Positions 11,473 to 24,700 of a stretch of 64,000 bases of DNA are shown here, piece by piece. Source of the stretch: Litsea cubeba (lineage: Eukaryota > Streptophyta > Magnoliopsida > Laurales > Lauraceae). The notes under the pieces are model-generated. The model was not told where the DNA came from. It saw only the letters and a list, made by a program, of their open reading frames with translations, and did not search any database. Made by a program: the position numbers and the translations under genes. The stretch is from the NCBI GenBank assembly GCA_012931725.1, contig CM022947.1, positions 23,921,697 to 23,985,696 of the forward strand. The letters are read 5' to 3'. Numbering within the stretch: position 1 is the stretch's first letter; every line of letters begins with the position of its first letter.

Positions 11473-12166
11473 CGTTCTGGTTCTGGAATCAAAACCAGAA
11501 CCAGTGCTTCCTCCTTCGGCCACGGCAGGCAGGGTGCGGCAGAAGCGGACAGACCTTCTTCGGAATCTTCAGACGGCGACGGCAGGACTCATCTTTCTCG
11601 GCGACGCATAAAATCCGGCAAATCTAATAATAATAATCATCATCACCGATCTGTGTGGCCCAACGTCCAATCGACAAGCGATCGCTGGAAGATTTAGCGA
11701 TCCGCTGCGGGAGACGCAGGTTGGATCGTGTCTGAGAACCATTGTCGCCTCCGATCGACAATTGTGGGCGGCGGCGGAGTGCGGTCTGAGGTGCTGGAGC
11801 TTCGATGATTTGTTCCGGCCGAGCGAGATCCCGAATCTAAACGGAGATGAGGAGATGGCGACGTTTCGTGAGTCGGAGCTAACATCGCCGGCGCTGTGTT
11901 TTGTTATGGATTCGGCGGTCGGACCGGTTTGGAGCGGGCACAAGGACGGGAAGGTATGGTCGTGGAATATGGAGGAGAGATCGGATGGGAGTGGATGTTT
12001 CAGAGAAGGGCTGAGTTCAGCAATCACTACAGATGGTGCAACGGAGCCCAGGCAATGATTCCTCTTCAACTGGGTTCCAAGAACAAAGATAATGGAAGAT
12101 AATTGGTTCCGAGATGAAGTCTCGTGTTTGATGCGCTGGTCTGATTATGATTTCAGAACCAGAACG
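11473..12166. repeat. 35-bp inverted repeat flanking a gene fragment
   Basis: Bases 11473-11507 recur in inverted orientation at 12133-12166, with about 30 of 34 positions matching and one gap. Both share CGTTCTGGTTCTG followed by AATCA. The left copy also contains its own hairpin (GGTTCTGG and CCAGAACC, 8-base loop). The pair encloses the 5-phosphatase fragment, as terminal repeats of a gene-capturing element would. No target duplication is visible, so this could also be an inverted duplication. Confidence 0.65.
11690..12016 (+). pseudogene. Fragment of type II inositol polyphosphate 5-phosphatase (FRA3-like), WD40 region
   Basis: About 108 codons are open and match the N-terminal WD40 segment of plant type II inositol polyphosphate 5-phosphatases: DPLRETQVGSCLRTI, LWAAAECGLRCWSF, GDEEMATFRESELTSP and VWSGHKDGKVWSW, ending at FREGLS. 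Full-length proteins of this family have more than 1000 residues, with a C-terminal phosphatase domain that removes the 5-phosphate from inositol phosphates. None of that domain is here. The frame ends abruptly and no later exon follows before the PIAL gene. The segment lies between inverted repeats, so a captured or duplicated gene fragment is the best reading. The high G+C of the piece differs from its surroundings. Confidence 0.8.
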
Positions 12167-12199
12167 GGATAAGAGGAAGAACGAATGAGGGAGGGGGAG

Positions 12200-12657
12200 G
12201 ATTTGAATTTTCAAATTTCAAAATTAATGCCTAAAACGGTTGAAAGGGCATATTAGTCCTCAAAAATGAAATCATATGGGTTGAGGGACCTCTCGCTGCT
12301 GCAAACAGTCTAACTGTGTGGACCAGAGACCTTAATAAATTTTTCCTTATACCGGAGGCTGATAGATTCACTTATTGGACCTTTCGCTAATTTTGCCGAA
12401 AATTGGAGAGCCCCGAAGAAATTCACAGCTCAGACACCTGCCTTCAGCTGTGAGCTCTCCAGTCTCCACAATACACACGCAAACTAATTTAAATCTCACC
12501 GACATTACAAGCAGAGAGAGTATTTCTGGAATTAAAAGAACGGACCTTCTTCTATTAATTGCAGCAAGCCCAAGGAGAAAGAAAAGAAGAAGACCACCGA
12601 GAGGTAGCAGGCAGATTTGAATTGTAAGCCGACGAGGGGATTATTCGACATTAGAAG
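12200..12657 (+). promoter_or_regulatory. Presumed promoter and 5' UTR of the PIAL gene
   Basis: The DNA between the 5-phosphatase fragment and the PIAL start codon carries no other gene. An in-frame stop (TAG, 12652-12654) just before the ATG at 12658 shows that the coding region cannot extend upstream in this exon. TTAATAAATT near 12330 is a possible TATA-like site, but the transcription start cannot be read from sequence alone. Confidence 0.4.
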
Positions 12658-12797
12658 ATGTCGGCAAAAGCAGCAGCCATCAACTCACATCGTATTGGCC
12701 TGCTCGTGGATCGGTTGTCGTTCTTCTTCCGATCCGGTATCCGTTCCGATACAGCCAACAACGCCTATCTCTTCAAAACCGTCATTGTCTTATCCAA
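12658..12797 (+). CDS. PIAL: PIAL exon 1
   Basis: This exon encodes residues 1-46 plus two bases of codon 47, starting MSAKAAAINSHRIGLL and ending ...VIVLS. The start is the first in-frame ATG after a stop, with A at -3. The donor is GTATCC. It forms the beginning of the N-terminal helical region. Confidence 0.78.
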
Positions 12798-15700
12798 GTA
12801 TCCTCTCTCTCTCCCTCCTACCCTCTTCTTCTTCTTCTTCTCCTCGCATTTTGTGTGTTTTTTCCTTTGATTTTGTGCAGAGAAGCCCTTTGACTTGGGG
12901 CTTTGGTGGGGGTGGAAATAACAATGTGAGGAAAGTTGTAGAATTTAAAAAGGATTGGACCCCATTTCAATTCTTTCTTTCTTTCTTTCTTTTTTTTTTT
13001 TTGAAAATTGATGGTGGTTGGATTGGGGTTGGGATAAATGATGAGATAGAGGAGATGGAAAATTGGGGTGGGGGTGAAGAAGAAGAAGAAGAAGAAGAAG
13101 AAGGAGAAGAAGAAGAAGTAGAAGAAGAAGAAGAGAGGATATAAGGAGGTAATAGAAATGGGAAGAGAATTGAGACTGGTAGATGTTTCAAAGCATCTCC
13201 TAAGACCTATGGTTCTGATTTTAAAGGGTTTTAATGATTTAGAGTGCAACTTGCGAATGGGATGGGTGAAAAATGATCTGAATGGGTTTGAGAAGGAGAA
13301 TATTCTACTGTTTTTTCATTGGAAACTAAATTTGCATGTAGAGCATTTTTTTAATGTTAGACGAGTATCTAAACATGATAGTAAAAAGCTGTGTACAATA
13401 TTTTACATCTGGAAATTTTCCTTAGAAAGGATCTGCTGCTTCTCTACTTTTTTTCTTCTTCTTTGTTTTCCCCCGGATGCCAAGGAGCCCCTTGTATCCT
13501 GAATTTGTAGTTGCTATTTTGTGCAATGGGATTTTGGGACTTGGTTCTCTAGGGCAATGGATTTTTGCAGAACTAATTATTCTTCTTATTTTCTGCCATC
13601 TGACAAGGTTTTCTTTCATGATGAATACAGTGGAATTGATTATGCAGTTACCCACAATGAAGTTCCTTCAAAAGTTCATGATTTACCTTCAGTAATAAAA
13701 CAGGTAATATGAGACTCGACTTCGTTGAGATCAAACGGCGCTGTGTCATCGTTTATTTCTTAAAGTAAGGTTGTGCACAAACAATCCCTTAGATTGTGAA
13801 GAGAATTCTCAACCCTAGGAAATTGCATTTCATTCGTTTGGTGTGGCTGTGACATTGTGACCTATAGAAACAGACTTACGCAGTCGTTTTCCGAGCTTTT
13901 GAGGAAAAATGGGTCACCAAGGGAAGGATTGGAGAAGTGATTCTAGTTAAAACTTGGGAAAATATATGCACCCAAAATCCATTTATCTTTTTATTTATTT
14001 TTCTTGCAAAGATGTGATTTTGCTAATGTATAATACATGAATACTATATTGTGAAACAGACAACTCTTCTTTGTTCGAGTTATCAATTTCACCACATTCT
14101 TTTTGTCTGAGGTTTGAGCTTACTAAGTTACCAAAGCCCCAATGCAATCATCATAAGTCTGTATTGGCTGGTTTCTTTTGGTGATACAACTGGACTTTAT
14201 CATACTATTAAGGGTAATTGAAAGAATGATATGTAGATTTCTAAGCTATGCTTATAATCCTTTTACATTTGCATTTCATGAGTCTATCATCTAGAATACA
14301 CATAGATATTTAGTTTATGCAATTTAAGGAAGGGGTATCTTTTTAAATTTTAGGGACTATCATCATCGAAGCCTTATCTAGGAATAAAAAGTGTTTATAA
14401 ATAAATAAAGCCTTATCTTATTTATCTAGAGTCGACTTTGTGAGTTATACTTCTCCACTCATTCCTTCTCCCTATATCACCTCATAAACCAATACAATCA
14501 ATTCTTAGTTAGAGTTGGGTTGTTTTAAGTAGATGGTTTTGGATATTGTCCAATATGCACTTTATCAGTTGATACATATTGGTTTTTAAAGATACCAATA
14601 CAATACCTTGTCAAGGTTTTAAAACTCAGTCACCCTCGAGTCGAATTGCATCCTAGAGCCCAAGAAGCCATAAAGTTTGTAAAATTGATGTTAAATCATG
14701 AAAAAGTAGAAATGGTTTCATACGAATCTACACTTTTAAGACACGTTTGTTTTAATTATTGTGATTGAATTTAAGTAGCAATAACTAGCCGCATTTGTTT
14801 TCTACCGAGTTGAAAGTGATAAAGGTGGCTGAGGTGTACAGAATGGAAAGCTCCTGTGGAGCATTGTATATTGCAAGCAAGGGTATATTAAAAGTATGCG
14901 CTCTAAGAACAGTATTAACAGTGGGTAAGTTAAGAGTAAACTTTTTGTTCCCTCTTTCACTATAACTGTGAGCATTCTTCTCCTGTTCTGTTGTAATCAT
15001 ACGAGTAAATAAACTCGTACAAACCTCTCAATACACACAGATAACCCCCCTTCTCCAAATCCCAATTGATTTCAGGTTAGTTTACATGGTATCAAAGCCC
15101 TGTTGGTCTCTGTGTCTCGGTGCTTTGTTGGTTCAATCATCAATTCAAGCAAAGGCTCTCTCATACTGATTCGATTCTGGATTTTTACTCTGTATCTGCT
15201 CCTATCTGCACCAGATTGAAATCCTTATTTCATATTCTGATCAGATAAGTTGTTAGATCTGATTTCTTGGTCCTAATTTGTGGTGTAATCTCGTTTCTCT
15301 GGTGGGGCCCACCTGATCAATTAGGGATCCACTAAATAAGGTTGTTTGCCTCTTAACCCTCTCCACCTACACCTCTCTACAGATTTTGTATCTCAGCAAT
15401 CTCAAAAAATAAACATCACTGCCTCTGTTGTTTGAGATCATCTCCGCCTCTTTGTGGCCCACTTCATCTAATCTGGCCTTATCTCCTGCAATGATTTTCT
15501 GGTAGCTCACAATAAATTGGGATTTATGAATGTTTTCCCAAATTTTTTAGCATCATAGGCACGCCAAAACTCCCATGTACTGCTGAATGGACTTGGTTAT
15601 TTTTCTGCACATAGTTTTCATCAAATCGTCCAGATTTGTGGGTTTTTGGAGTTTGTGAATAAATTTCCACAGAGGTGTGCCCATTACTTCTTTGACCTCT

Positions 15701-18700
15701 GGTATCATCAGATCATCAGCCAGATTCCTTTTTTTGTTTTGGATTTTAACCAGTTCTGCTTGGCGCCAGATTTTAACCAGTTCTGATTGGCTGACATTGG
15801 ACCCCCAAAGCAGAGTTTCACTCGTTACCTATAATAACTTTCAAACTCATTCATCCTGTCTCTATAACATTGAATGGGTCAATTATGAAATTATACCTAT
15901 TGGTTGTATTTGATGTGAAATTGTCTTATGGGATGGGGACTAGGCCAAATTAGTCAAAGAATGGGACATAAATGACGTAAAAATTCTAGCTTGGATATCC
16001 AACTCTATAAAGCCCTGTATTGGAGTCCATTTGGTGAAATATGGGATTCAATAATCAATCTAGGACTATTCGGCGGAATTATTTCTATGAACCAATTTTT
16101 CTAAGATGTGCCAAATTGAATTATGGATATTCAATCGTTCAAAACCACGACAATAAATCCGATTTAGATTTTTACTTTTTGATGATAGGTTACTGGGACC
16201 TGCGTGCTTTAATGGACCCACAATTCCCATAAACTGCAATACAGACATTTTAACAACATTGATGAAATAGGAGAATGTACTTTCAAGTACGCCAAAAATG
16301 AAATAGGAATAGTACAAGTATCGGTAGCACTAGGGAGTGGTTAATGTGGACTACCACAAGAACTTGGAGATAGAGAGAGAGGTTGGAAGGTAATGTCTTT
16401 TGGCCTGAGAGAGACAGAGAAAGGAGTAGGGAGAGAGAGGAGAGAGAAGGGAAGGTGATTCAAATTCTAGGGTTAGGATTTGGTGTCACAGCACAATGAT
16501 TGATTTCCACAGAAACATTCTCATAATGAAGAAACTCTCCAATGATAAAATCCCACCAGGGAAGGTCCTGGAGAATTAGGGAAAGTTGGGGAATAAGGTT
16601 AGAGTTTGGGAATTTAGGGGTTGGATATGGGGTTGGTCCTTGTATTTGGGTTGAATGACCGAGGATTGAAAGGGAGAAAGGTTTTGGGATTTGGGAAACT
16701 TGTGGAATTAGGGATTGGGAATTTTTAGGGGACACAATCGAAAGCGGTGGGATTACGGTAAAGGGGCAATGGGATGGGATAGTAATTGGGCAGAATCCGA
16801 GCAATCCGACAGTGGATCTTCGGCTCTGATACGAATTGATGCAAATCCTAATGTTAGGATTTGTATCATAGCTACTGCAGCACAATGATAGATTTCCGCA
16901 AAAACAATCTCAAGATGAAAAAACTCTCCAACGATAAAATCCCACTAGGGAAAAATTCTATTAACTCAACTCTAAGATTATTATCTCTACAATGCTATAA
17001 AAATAGTAAAATAAACTTAGGGACTAAGACTTCTACTCCTAATCAAACTACGAAACTAGATAAGGATCCTACAGAAATTAGAAAGCCATTCCTAATTACA
17101 ACTCTTTCATGAAATTAGAAAGTAATAAAATTAGAAATAATAATATTCTAAATAACTTGGGTGGTCCCACACATGGGCCACAGGCCTTCTTGCAACGATC
17201 TATTGGTGTTGCTTCATCAGAAGGTGTTTGTGGTTGGATGGGGTGGGGGAGAAAAAGAGGGTCGTGGGAGAGAGGCAGTGTGAGGTGGTGGGTCAGACAG
17301 TCGGACCTAAGAAAGGGAGAGGTGGCTGGGTAGAATGGGTTTGGGTGTGTGGAATGTTAGGGAGAAGAGAGGGAGAATGGTAAGGATAGAGAAAAGAAAG
17401 AGATAAAAGAGAGTGGTAGGGGAGGGAGAGAGAGAGAGAAGGCAAATATAGAGAGTGGTAGGGAGAGACGAGAGAAAAAGGAGGGATTGAGATATACCTT
17501 TTGGAGAGGAGTCAAGCATTCTCCTTACGAGTTTTTTCAAAACAGGGAAAAAAGTAGCATGCCAACGAGTTTCCCATAAAAAATGAAGTTAAATTGTTTT
17601 TTATTTCCTATTCTAATAGGACACATTTTTAGGAATCCTTCCACGGAACATGGGAACATCCCTGCCGATCAGATCCTTTGTTATCCAATATGACAAGGAG
17701 CCGTAGCACACTGGGAGGTGCTTACTATCGGATCTTTAAGGTTGTGGTTCAAGTCATGTTACCGATAAAAAAACTCATAAAATGAAGAAACAAGTGAAAT
17801 ATTACTTATGGCTTAAATGCATAATCTATATGATGTTGGATGTGTGGAATAACATGGAAGCATGCCATTTAAAATGAGGGCATAAGAAGAAAAAGAACAA
17901 GGGACTCCAATAAATGAGAGAATCAAGGATTTTCACTGAAACATGTTGGCTATGTATAAAGATTAGGAACAATCGTCTTACAAAAAATTAATGTGTTCCA
18001 AGTAATTTGGAAGAGAGAGGCCAGTATATTTGGAATAACATAATTACTAAGGACGTGTTTGGCAATTAACTAGTTAGTTAAAGTAAAGTGAATTCAGACA
18101 AGAAATGACAAGGGTTATATCAAAAGCACACAATTTTAAAATTCCCTCGGAATTTTTCAGCAACCTCCTTTCTCCACTAAAAGACAAATTTCTATATAAA
18201 AAGTCAAAAAGATTTCATACCAAACAACTAAAAATAAAACACCATCATAACCCTTTTTTTTTTTTAATTCTCTCTTGAATCAACTTCAACTCACCATACT
18301 TCAATTCACCATACATCCAAACACGCCCTAAGTGGTATGTTTAATTGTGTAGTATGAGAGAATTTAAAACTGGATATAGATGGGTGGTAATGTAGAACTT
18401 AAAAAGCGAATCCAGGATATATGGGATGAGGCTTTGATTATGATGATGATCTTTAACGCCCCAATTCCGAATACCGAGTTTACCGCCAAGGTACCCAAAT
18501 TTGGCACGCTAACTTCCCGAATAAGCCGGAAACTTCTAGGATCATAGGTCCGCAGTGAGGTCCAATTTAAAACTTTTCCATCCATATCAAAAAAGAATAG
18601 TTAAGTGCGGAAGCAATTATAGAATAGCAGAAGCAAACCATAAAATCTCATGGCACCATGAACCATGTGTCAAATAATAGCAAAGCATAGTCCAAGCTAA

Positions 18701-21700
18701 TCTCAAACTAAAGCATAAAGTGTGTACATATTAGATCTCCCCCAAATCTCACTACAAGGTCACTCAAAACCCCGAACAAGAAGTCACTCAAAACCTTGCA
18801 TAGGCTCTCCAGCCTCTGATGCCGCATCAGGGACATCCGGGCCCCACCCGTACTCATTGACTACCGGCGCCTCGAGAAGCGCGTCGTCCTCAGGGATGGG
18901 GTCGACAATGATACCTAAGCCCCAAATAATGGGTCAGATCCAAAAGAACCTAGCAGCACAATATACTAATAACATAGTATGGATGCATCAAAAGGGAATA
19001 AAGATAGTAACAAGATCAACGGAGAAACATATTAGATGTCCGAGCTAATCTCAAAGTAAAGCATAAAGTGTGTACTTATTAGATGTCCCCCAAATCTCAC
19101 TGCAAGGTCACTCAAAATCCCAAACAAGAAGTCACTCAAACCTTGCATGGGCTTTCCATCCTTTGATGCCGCATCCGGGACATCCGGGCCCCATCCGTAC
19201 TCATCGACTACTGGCGTCTCGAGTAGCGTGTCACCCTCAGGGATGGGGTCGGCAATGATACCTAAGCACCAAATAATGGGTCAGATCCAAAAGGACCTAG
19301 CAACACAGTATACTAATAACTTAGTACGGATGCATCAAAAGGGAATATAGATAGTAACAAGATCAACGGAGAAACAAGATAACAATGCTAGGCAAATCAT
19401 GCAAATCATAAGCAACATGAATCAACATAAAAGAATAAGCTAAACCATCCATCTAATCAATATAGCACATCCACATAGGCTTGTACCGTAGGAAATTATG
19501 ACGCTGTCCTCCCCTCATACATTCGAGTTGTGGTGGGGAAATGCACAGGATCATAGCCCAGCCATATTGTATTATTGGAGTCTGCCGGCGGTATAAATGT
19601 ATCGTGAAGTATCATGTATCGTGTGACACCCCAGTGGCGTACGTCCACCTTATCCGGCTCATCATGATGGCCTTACACATAAAAATAACTCCTACATAGG
19701 GTGATCAGTGCCAAGGCTAAGTTAATATCAATTGAGTGGATGCTTAAGCTGACTCTAAGGAACCACATAATCAAGTCAAGTGTCTGGCTAGGCTACCCTT
19801 GCGTGAGCAAGGTTTCACATGTCCATACAAGGTCGGTATTCAAGTCCAGTCCATATTCTCGTCATGTCTCTCATGCAGTCCATCATCATATCTATATCCA
19901 TCTCCATGTCCATATCCATATCCTTTCTCACTTTCATAACCAATCATCATAATAACATTCATATCAGGTGCCTAATCATATATACAATCCATCTACTCTA
20001 TGGTCATCACATCCATCCCTTCCTTAGGCCATAGGATAGCCTGCCTAGCCATAGACATGGTTCAAGTGTTTTCCGTTCATAGTCAAGGTCACCTCTAGGT
20101 CAACCCTAGGTAAAGGTCTTCCATTTCCATTTATTAAACAGGTTTAACAATAATATAACAGTAGCGAGAAGTAAGGGAAGAGCGTATTATCATGTAACAA
20201 CAAGAATCAATCAATGAAAGATAGTACCAAGCAGTCCAACCTAGGTCCCACTCAGGTCCATGGTCCCACTTCACCCAATTCCATCATTAAAGACAGTCTT
20301 AGATGCTAAGAGTGCATTTAGTGCTCTGTAGTTACATGACATCTAAAACTGCTTTTAAGGACCGAACCAGATTCCATTGCATAGCCCTAGACCCTACTTT
20401 GAGCGGCCACATGAGTCAAGGTTAAGCCCAACCCTTGACTCATGTTTGGCACATCAATCGGGGTCCACATGGAAGGTCAATGAGCCCAGGAATAGCTAAG
20501 TACAAAGAGGAAGCAATTCTGGAAAACTTTGTTCACAAAAAACAAAGGTGGATGAAACATCAAACAGATATGCAACAGGTGTGCTTGCTCGAGTGAGTAT
20601 CTCAGAGAGTCCCCTCGCTCGAGTGAGCGCACTCTCTGGAAGCCTCCAATCGTTCTAAAGAGTCTGTTCGCTCGAGCGAACTGCTAAACCTGGGTTTTTA
20701 GTGGACTTCCCCGCTCGAGGGACCGGATGCTTGCTCAAGCAGGAGTTGCATGATTGTTTCCCGTTTCCAGCTTTCGTTTCTCTTTTTAAAGCACATCAGT
20801 CTCACTCCAAACATCACAAAAACCGTCTCCAATGGTACTAACTCCATCATTCACAGGCCATTGACCTTCCAAATGGGAGATTCCATCCATCAATGGCCAT
20901 CAATCCATAAATAAGAGCTTAAAGAGGTAGATCTACACATCAAAAATATCCATAGAATAGAAATTGACAGAATTCAAAAGAGAAGCACATGCATTCTATG
21001 CTAGAAGGTATATTGTACTTGCCTTTGGTCTCCAATAGAGGTCTCCTAGCTTGATCTTCAAGATCCAAGCTCAAATTCCCAATTCCAAGCTTCTAAGCTC
21101 TTTAATTCTCACAAAAGTCCCCAAAGCTCAAATCCACAACTCTTACACTCAAATCCCAAGGAGAAATTGCATTAGAGAAGGGAATTCTAAGGGAAGAAGA
21201 AGATCTATAAGGAAATTGAGCTAAGGAATGGAGGTTGCCTTGTTTTGTAGAGGAGAAGAAGTTCTTGGAGAGAGGAGAGGTCTTCTAGCTTAGAGATGGC
21301 TGTAGCTTGGAGAGATCCTTGCCCTTTTGATGGTAGAAACCCTAGATCTAGGAATTCTTATAGAGAATTTTGGAGGGAAATGGGAAGAGGAGAGGGAAGA
21401 AGAGAGAAATGGGAGGGAAATGAGAGAGAGAGAGAGAGAGGTAGAAATTGCTGGAGAGAGTTTGATTTGGTTATATAAGCTTAGGTTTGGGTGATTTTTG
21501 CTCTTTTGATGGTAGAAACCCTAGATCTAGGAATTCTTATCTAGAATTTTGGGGGGAAATGGGAAGAGAAGAGGGAAGAAGAGAGAAATGGGAGGGAAAA
21601 TGAGAGAGAGGTAGAAATCTCTGTAGAGAGTTTGATTTGGTTATATAGGCTTGGGTTTGGGTGATTTGACTTGCATGCCCTCCTTGTTTAGTTGTGGTTT

Positions 21701-24700
21701 GAGATAAGGACATGGGTATTTAGGGTGTTTTAGGTTTAGTTGCACAAATCTCCATGAGAAACCCCTCCTATTCTTATAAATTACTTCTAAGGGCCTCTAA
21801 CTAACTCACAAACTCTAAGAAGTCCAACTAAACCTCTATCATGCTATAAAATCTCAAAAGACACCTAATCTATAAAATAGGCCTAATCCTTAGGAAAAGA
21901 CTAAACTACCCTTACTAACCCCTATAATTTGCATATAATTAGGCTATTGAATGGGCGGGGTCTCACATGATCCCTTATTTGATTTATGTGAAATACATTT
22001 TTACATATTGTGTTTATCAGTTTATGTAAATTGCGTTGTGGTATGGTTTGGTATTTGTATTGTTCTTGTAATTTGTTCTTATGTTAAAGTGTAATATGAT
22101 ATGTGCCATAAACTCATTATTTTATCTAATGATTTCCTTGTAGGTCTACCAGTATAAGACTGATACTTCCCTTGAATCAGCTATTATGCTTCTAATGATA
22201 TCTGTCAAGGTAATTCTTGGAACATACCATTGTTATCTTTGGTTATGACATCATCATCATTAACTATGATTGGAATAACAAATCAGTCTTTATAATGACT
22301 GCTGACTTTGACTAGTTTATGCATTTTTCCTGTTCTTTCTTCTTTTTGTTTTTTCCCCTCTTTTACTGTTGATGGTAACTAGAACCTACAACCTCAAGGT
22401 TGTAATAGTGAGCACCTTCCACTGTGCTGCAGTCTAGAACCTACCACCTCAAGGATGTAATAGTGAGCACCTTCCACTGTGCTGCAGGTTCTTATCCCTT
22501 TTCTAAACTGATGAAAGAGTATTTTTAGTGTCTTGCTTGTTTCTAAAGCGATACTTATATTCCCGTGTGTTTATGCTATTTTTATAGGTGAAGGTTGCTT
22601 ATAACAGTGAACATAATGCTCTTGTTCTTCTGGATCATGGATTTGAACTCATCAATTACTATTGTCTTCACTTCAATTTAGTTTGTTTATTTTGCATTTT
22701 GAATTTTATTCCATAAACAGAATTCAAATGATTGGAAATTGAGGATTCCTTTTTCTTGTTATATACTACCAGAGTCTGGACCTATCTGATGAAGGCATGC
22801 ACGTGCCTTAGGGGGTCAAAGATGGCCATGGTTTGGAGTGGCGGTGCAGGATTTTCTTCCCTGTGGGGAGAGAGGGAGGGAGAGTGATAGTCAAAGTGAT
22901 AATATATTAAATTTATTGATTTATTATTAATCATTTAAAATCAATTTATTTTTTACATATTTTTTAATAATACCTAAAGAAAAATCCTAAGTTTGAAGAT
23001 ACTCAATATTTTCTATGACATAATTTCTTATAAATTTGTGAAAGTAGCTGAAATACGAAATTAATTTGGGTTCGCTATAATAAATCTAAACCGCTCAAAC
23101 TAATAATTTCTCTTTGTTTTACCATTGAGAGTCGTATTTCACTATAATAAAAATACCACCCGTGCCGGATTGACCAAATTTAAGTCAATCCACCCACTAT
23201 TGGTTAATAAAAATCACTTGATTGGTTTACATGTGATTGTTTAATAGTTCATAATGCTAGCAGTAGATATAGATAGTTAAAGAGGATAACATTTAAAGCC
23301 ATTCAACTTCTACCCAAAAAAAAAAAAAAAAACCCATTCACCAATTCATGCAAAGAGAACTCTAAAGCTGTAAATTGTATCATAATGTAAAGAGACTGGA
23401 TCCTTTGATTGTCTTACTCATGCTTCCCATGAGGGGTGTGAAACATTATAGTGTGGGGCCCACCTATTGTATATCTGATCTGCCCAAAATAAACTTCCTC
23501 CCCTTAAGTGGTTTTTTTTTTTTCAAATTTGACTCCAAATAGGAGTTGTCTCTACCATAAGATTGAGCATATATGATTAAGAATGTCATATGCTCGTCTT
23601 ACAGTGGGACCAACTCCTATCGGCATAAAATACTGAGTAGGCCCCTTGAAGGGGAGGACCTTCATTTTTTGCGCTTCGGATCTTCAATAGGAGAGCCCCA
23701 TGATAGAGTTCTACACCTCCGCATTGTAATGCATGAACTCTCAAAAGTTGAGGGAGGCCCATGGCACCCCCTCCCCCTCTGCCACTGAATTTATTATGCC
23801 TAGCTCAGTAGGATGAGATCATGACCTTCGATCTAGGGCTCATTCTTGATCATCCATAAACCTTAGCTTTCCAATTGAACTTGATCCGTTCAAGTGGCCA
23901 TTTATTTGCGTGACTAGTATTATCTAATCCATTCATCAATCAGATTAACACACCTGTTATAAAAAAAAAAAAAAAAATCAGATCATCATATTAGGAATAC
24001 AGTTTCAGAAAGTCTGAAGTGTATGAGTACCACCCTGTTGGAGTGCGTAAACTCTCAAATTTTGAAGTTGGGGGGGGGGGGTTGAATTGTCCCCGTCCCA
24101 CCCTCCTGCCACTAATGGGTTGTGTCAGGCAATGCGAATCAACCTAAGAAAACCTGACATGTCTTGGAGAAACAGGAGTTTATTTGTAATTTTGGGTCAA
24201 TGGATGTAATTTAAAAGCAAGTTTCTAAAGTAGGATTAAATTAAATTAGAGTTATTTTAGGTTAGAGTTACAATGTGATAACGATTCCCTATTATGATGT
24301 AATTAGGTTTGCTATTGTGGTTATGATTAGGTTTCCTATTATGACTAGGATTATGTTTCCTAGTTTTGGGTCAATAACTTTGACTGTACTGTTTAAATAG
24401 CCATCGACTATTTTCAATAATATAGATCAAAGGAGTTTGTCAAGATGTAGCCCTAAAATTTCAGCACAGTATCAGAGCTTAGGTTTAGGGTTTGATTTAG
24501 GGCCTGTTTATGTAGGTGCTATGGAAGAGGAAACTACGTTTTTGCTTCCGTGGCACCGTAATTCCCGTCCCCACATAAGAGACCAAATGATAGTTGAGAA
24601 ATTCGTTTCATTTTCGGATGAAATTCCTGAGAATTTTCATTTCGGCCATGAAACTGAAATGAAAATACCCCTCCAAAAATTTCTGTCCATTTCGGTCCAT

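Larger units (their letters stand above)
18452..21967 (-). mobile_element. Solo LTR of a Ty3/gypsy element, 3516 bp
   Basis: The element is bounded by the direct repeat TGATC (18447-18451 and 21968-21972), a perfect 5-bp target duplication. Read on the minus strand it starts TGTGAGACCCCGCCC and ends ...GGGGCGTTAAA, so the last CA has probably mutated. No internal domain is present, indicating LTR-LTR recombination. The LTR is unusually long and contains two internal tandem duplications, a cluster of CTCGAG palindromes and a minus-strand TATA box. It accounts for about 40% of PIAL intron 2 and sits 176 bp upstream of exon 3. Confidence 0.85.

Noticed and set aside
11569..12069. 166-codon minus-strand frame opposite the 5-phosphatase fragment
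   Set aside because: It is the antisense shadow of a GC-rich coding piece. The plus strand has clear family motifs.
12617..13144. Plus-strand frame ending in a long Glu run, as an alternative first exon
   Set aside because: The Glu run is the GAA microsatellite in intron 1. Only the frame from 12658 has the conserved residues and splices in phase to exon 2.
18691..19377. Possible short-LTR element (TRIM) formed by the 348-bp repeats
   Set aside because: The units are directly adjacent without an internal region, primer-binding site or duplication, so it is a plain tandem duplication.
23795..23850. tRNA-like start (GCCTAGCTCAGTAGGATGAG)
   Set aside because: There is an A-box-like word but no B box, no cloverleaf and no SINE tail nearby.
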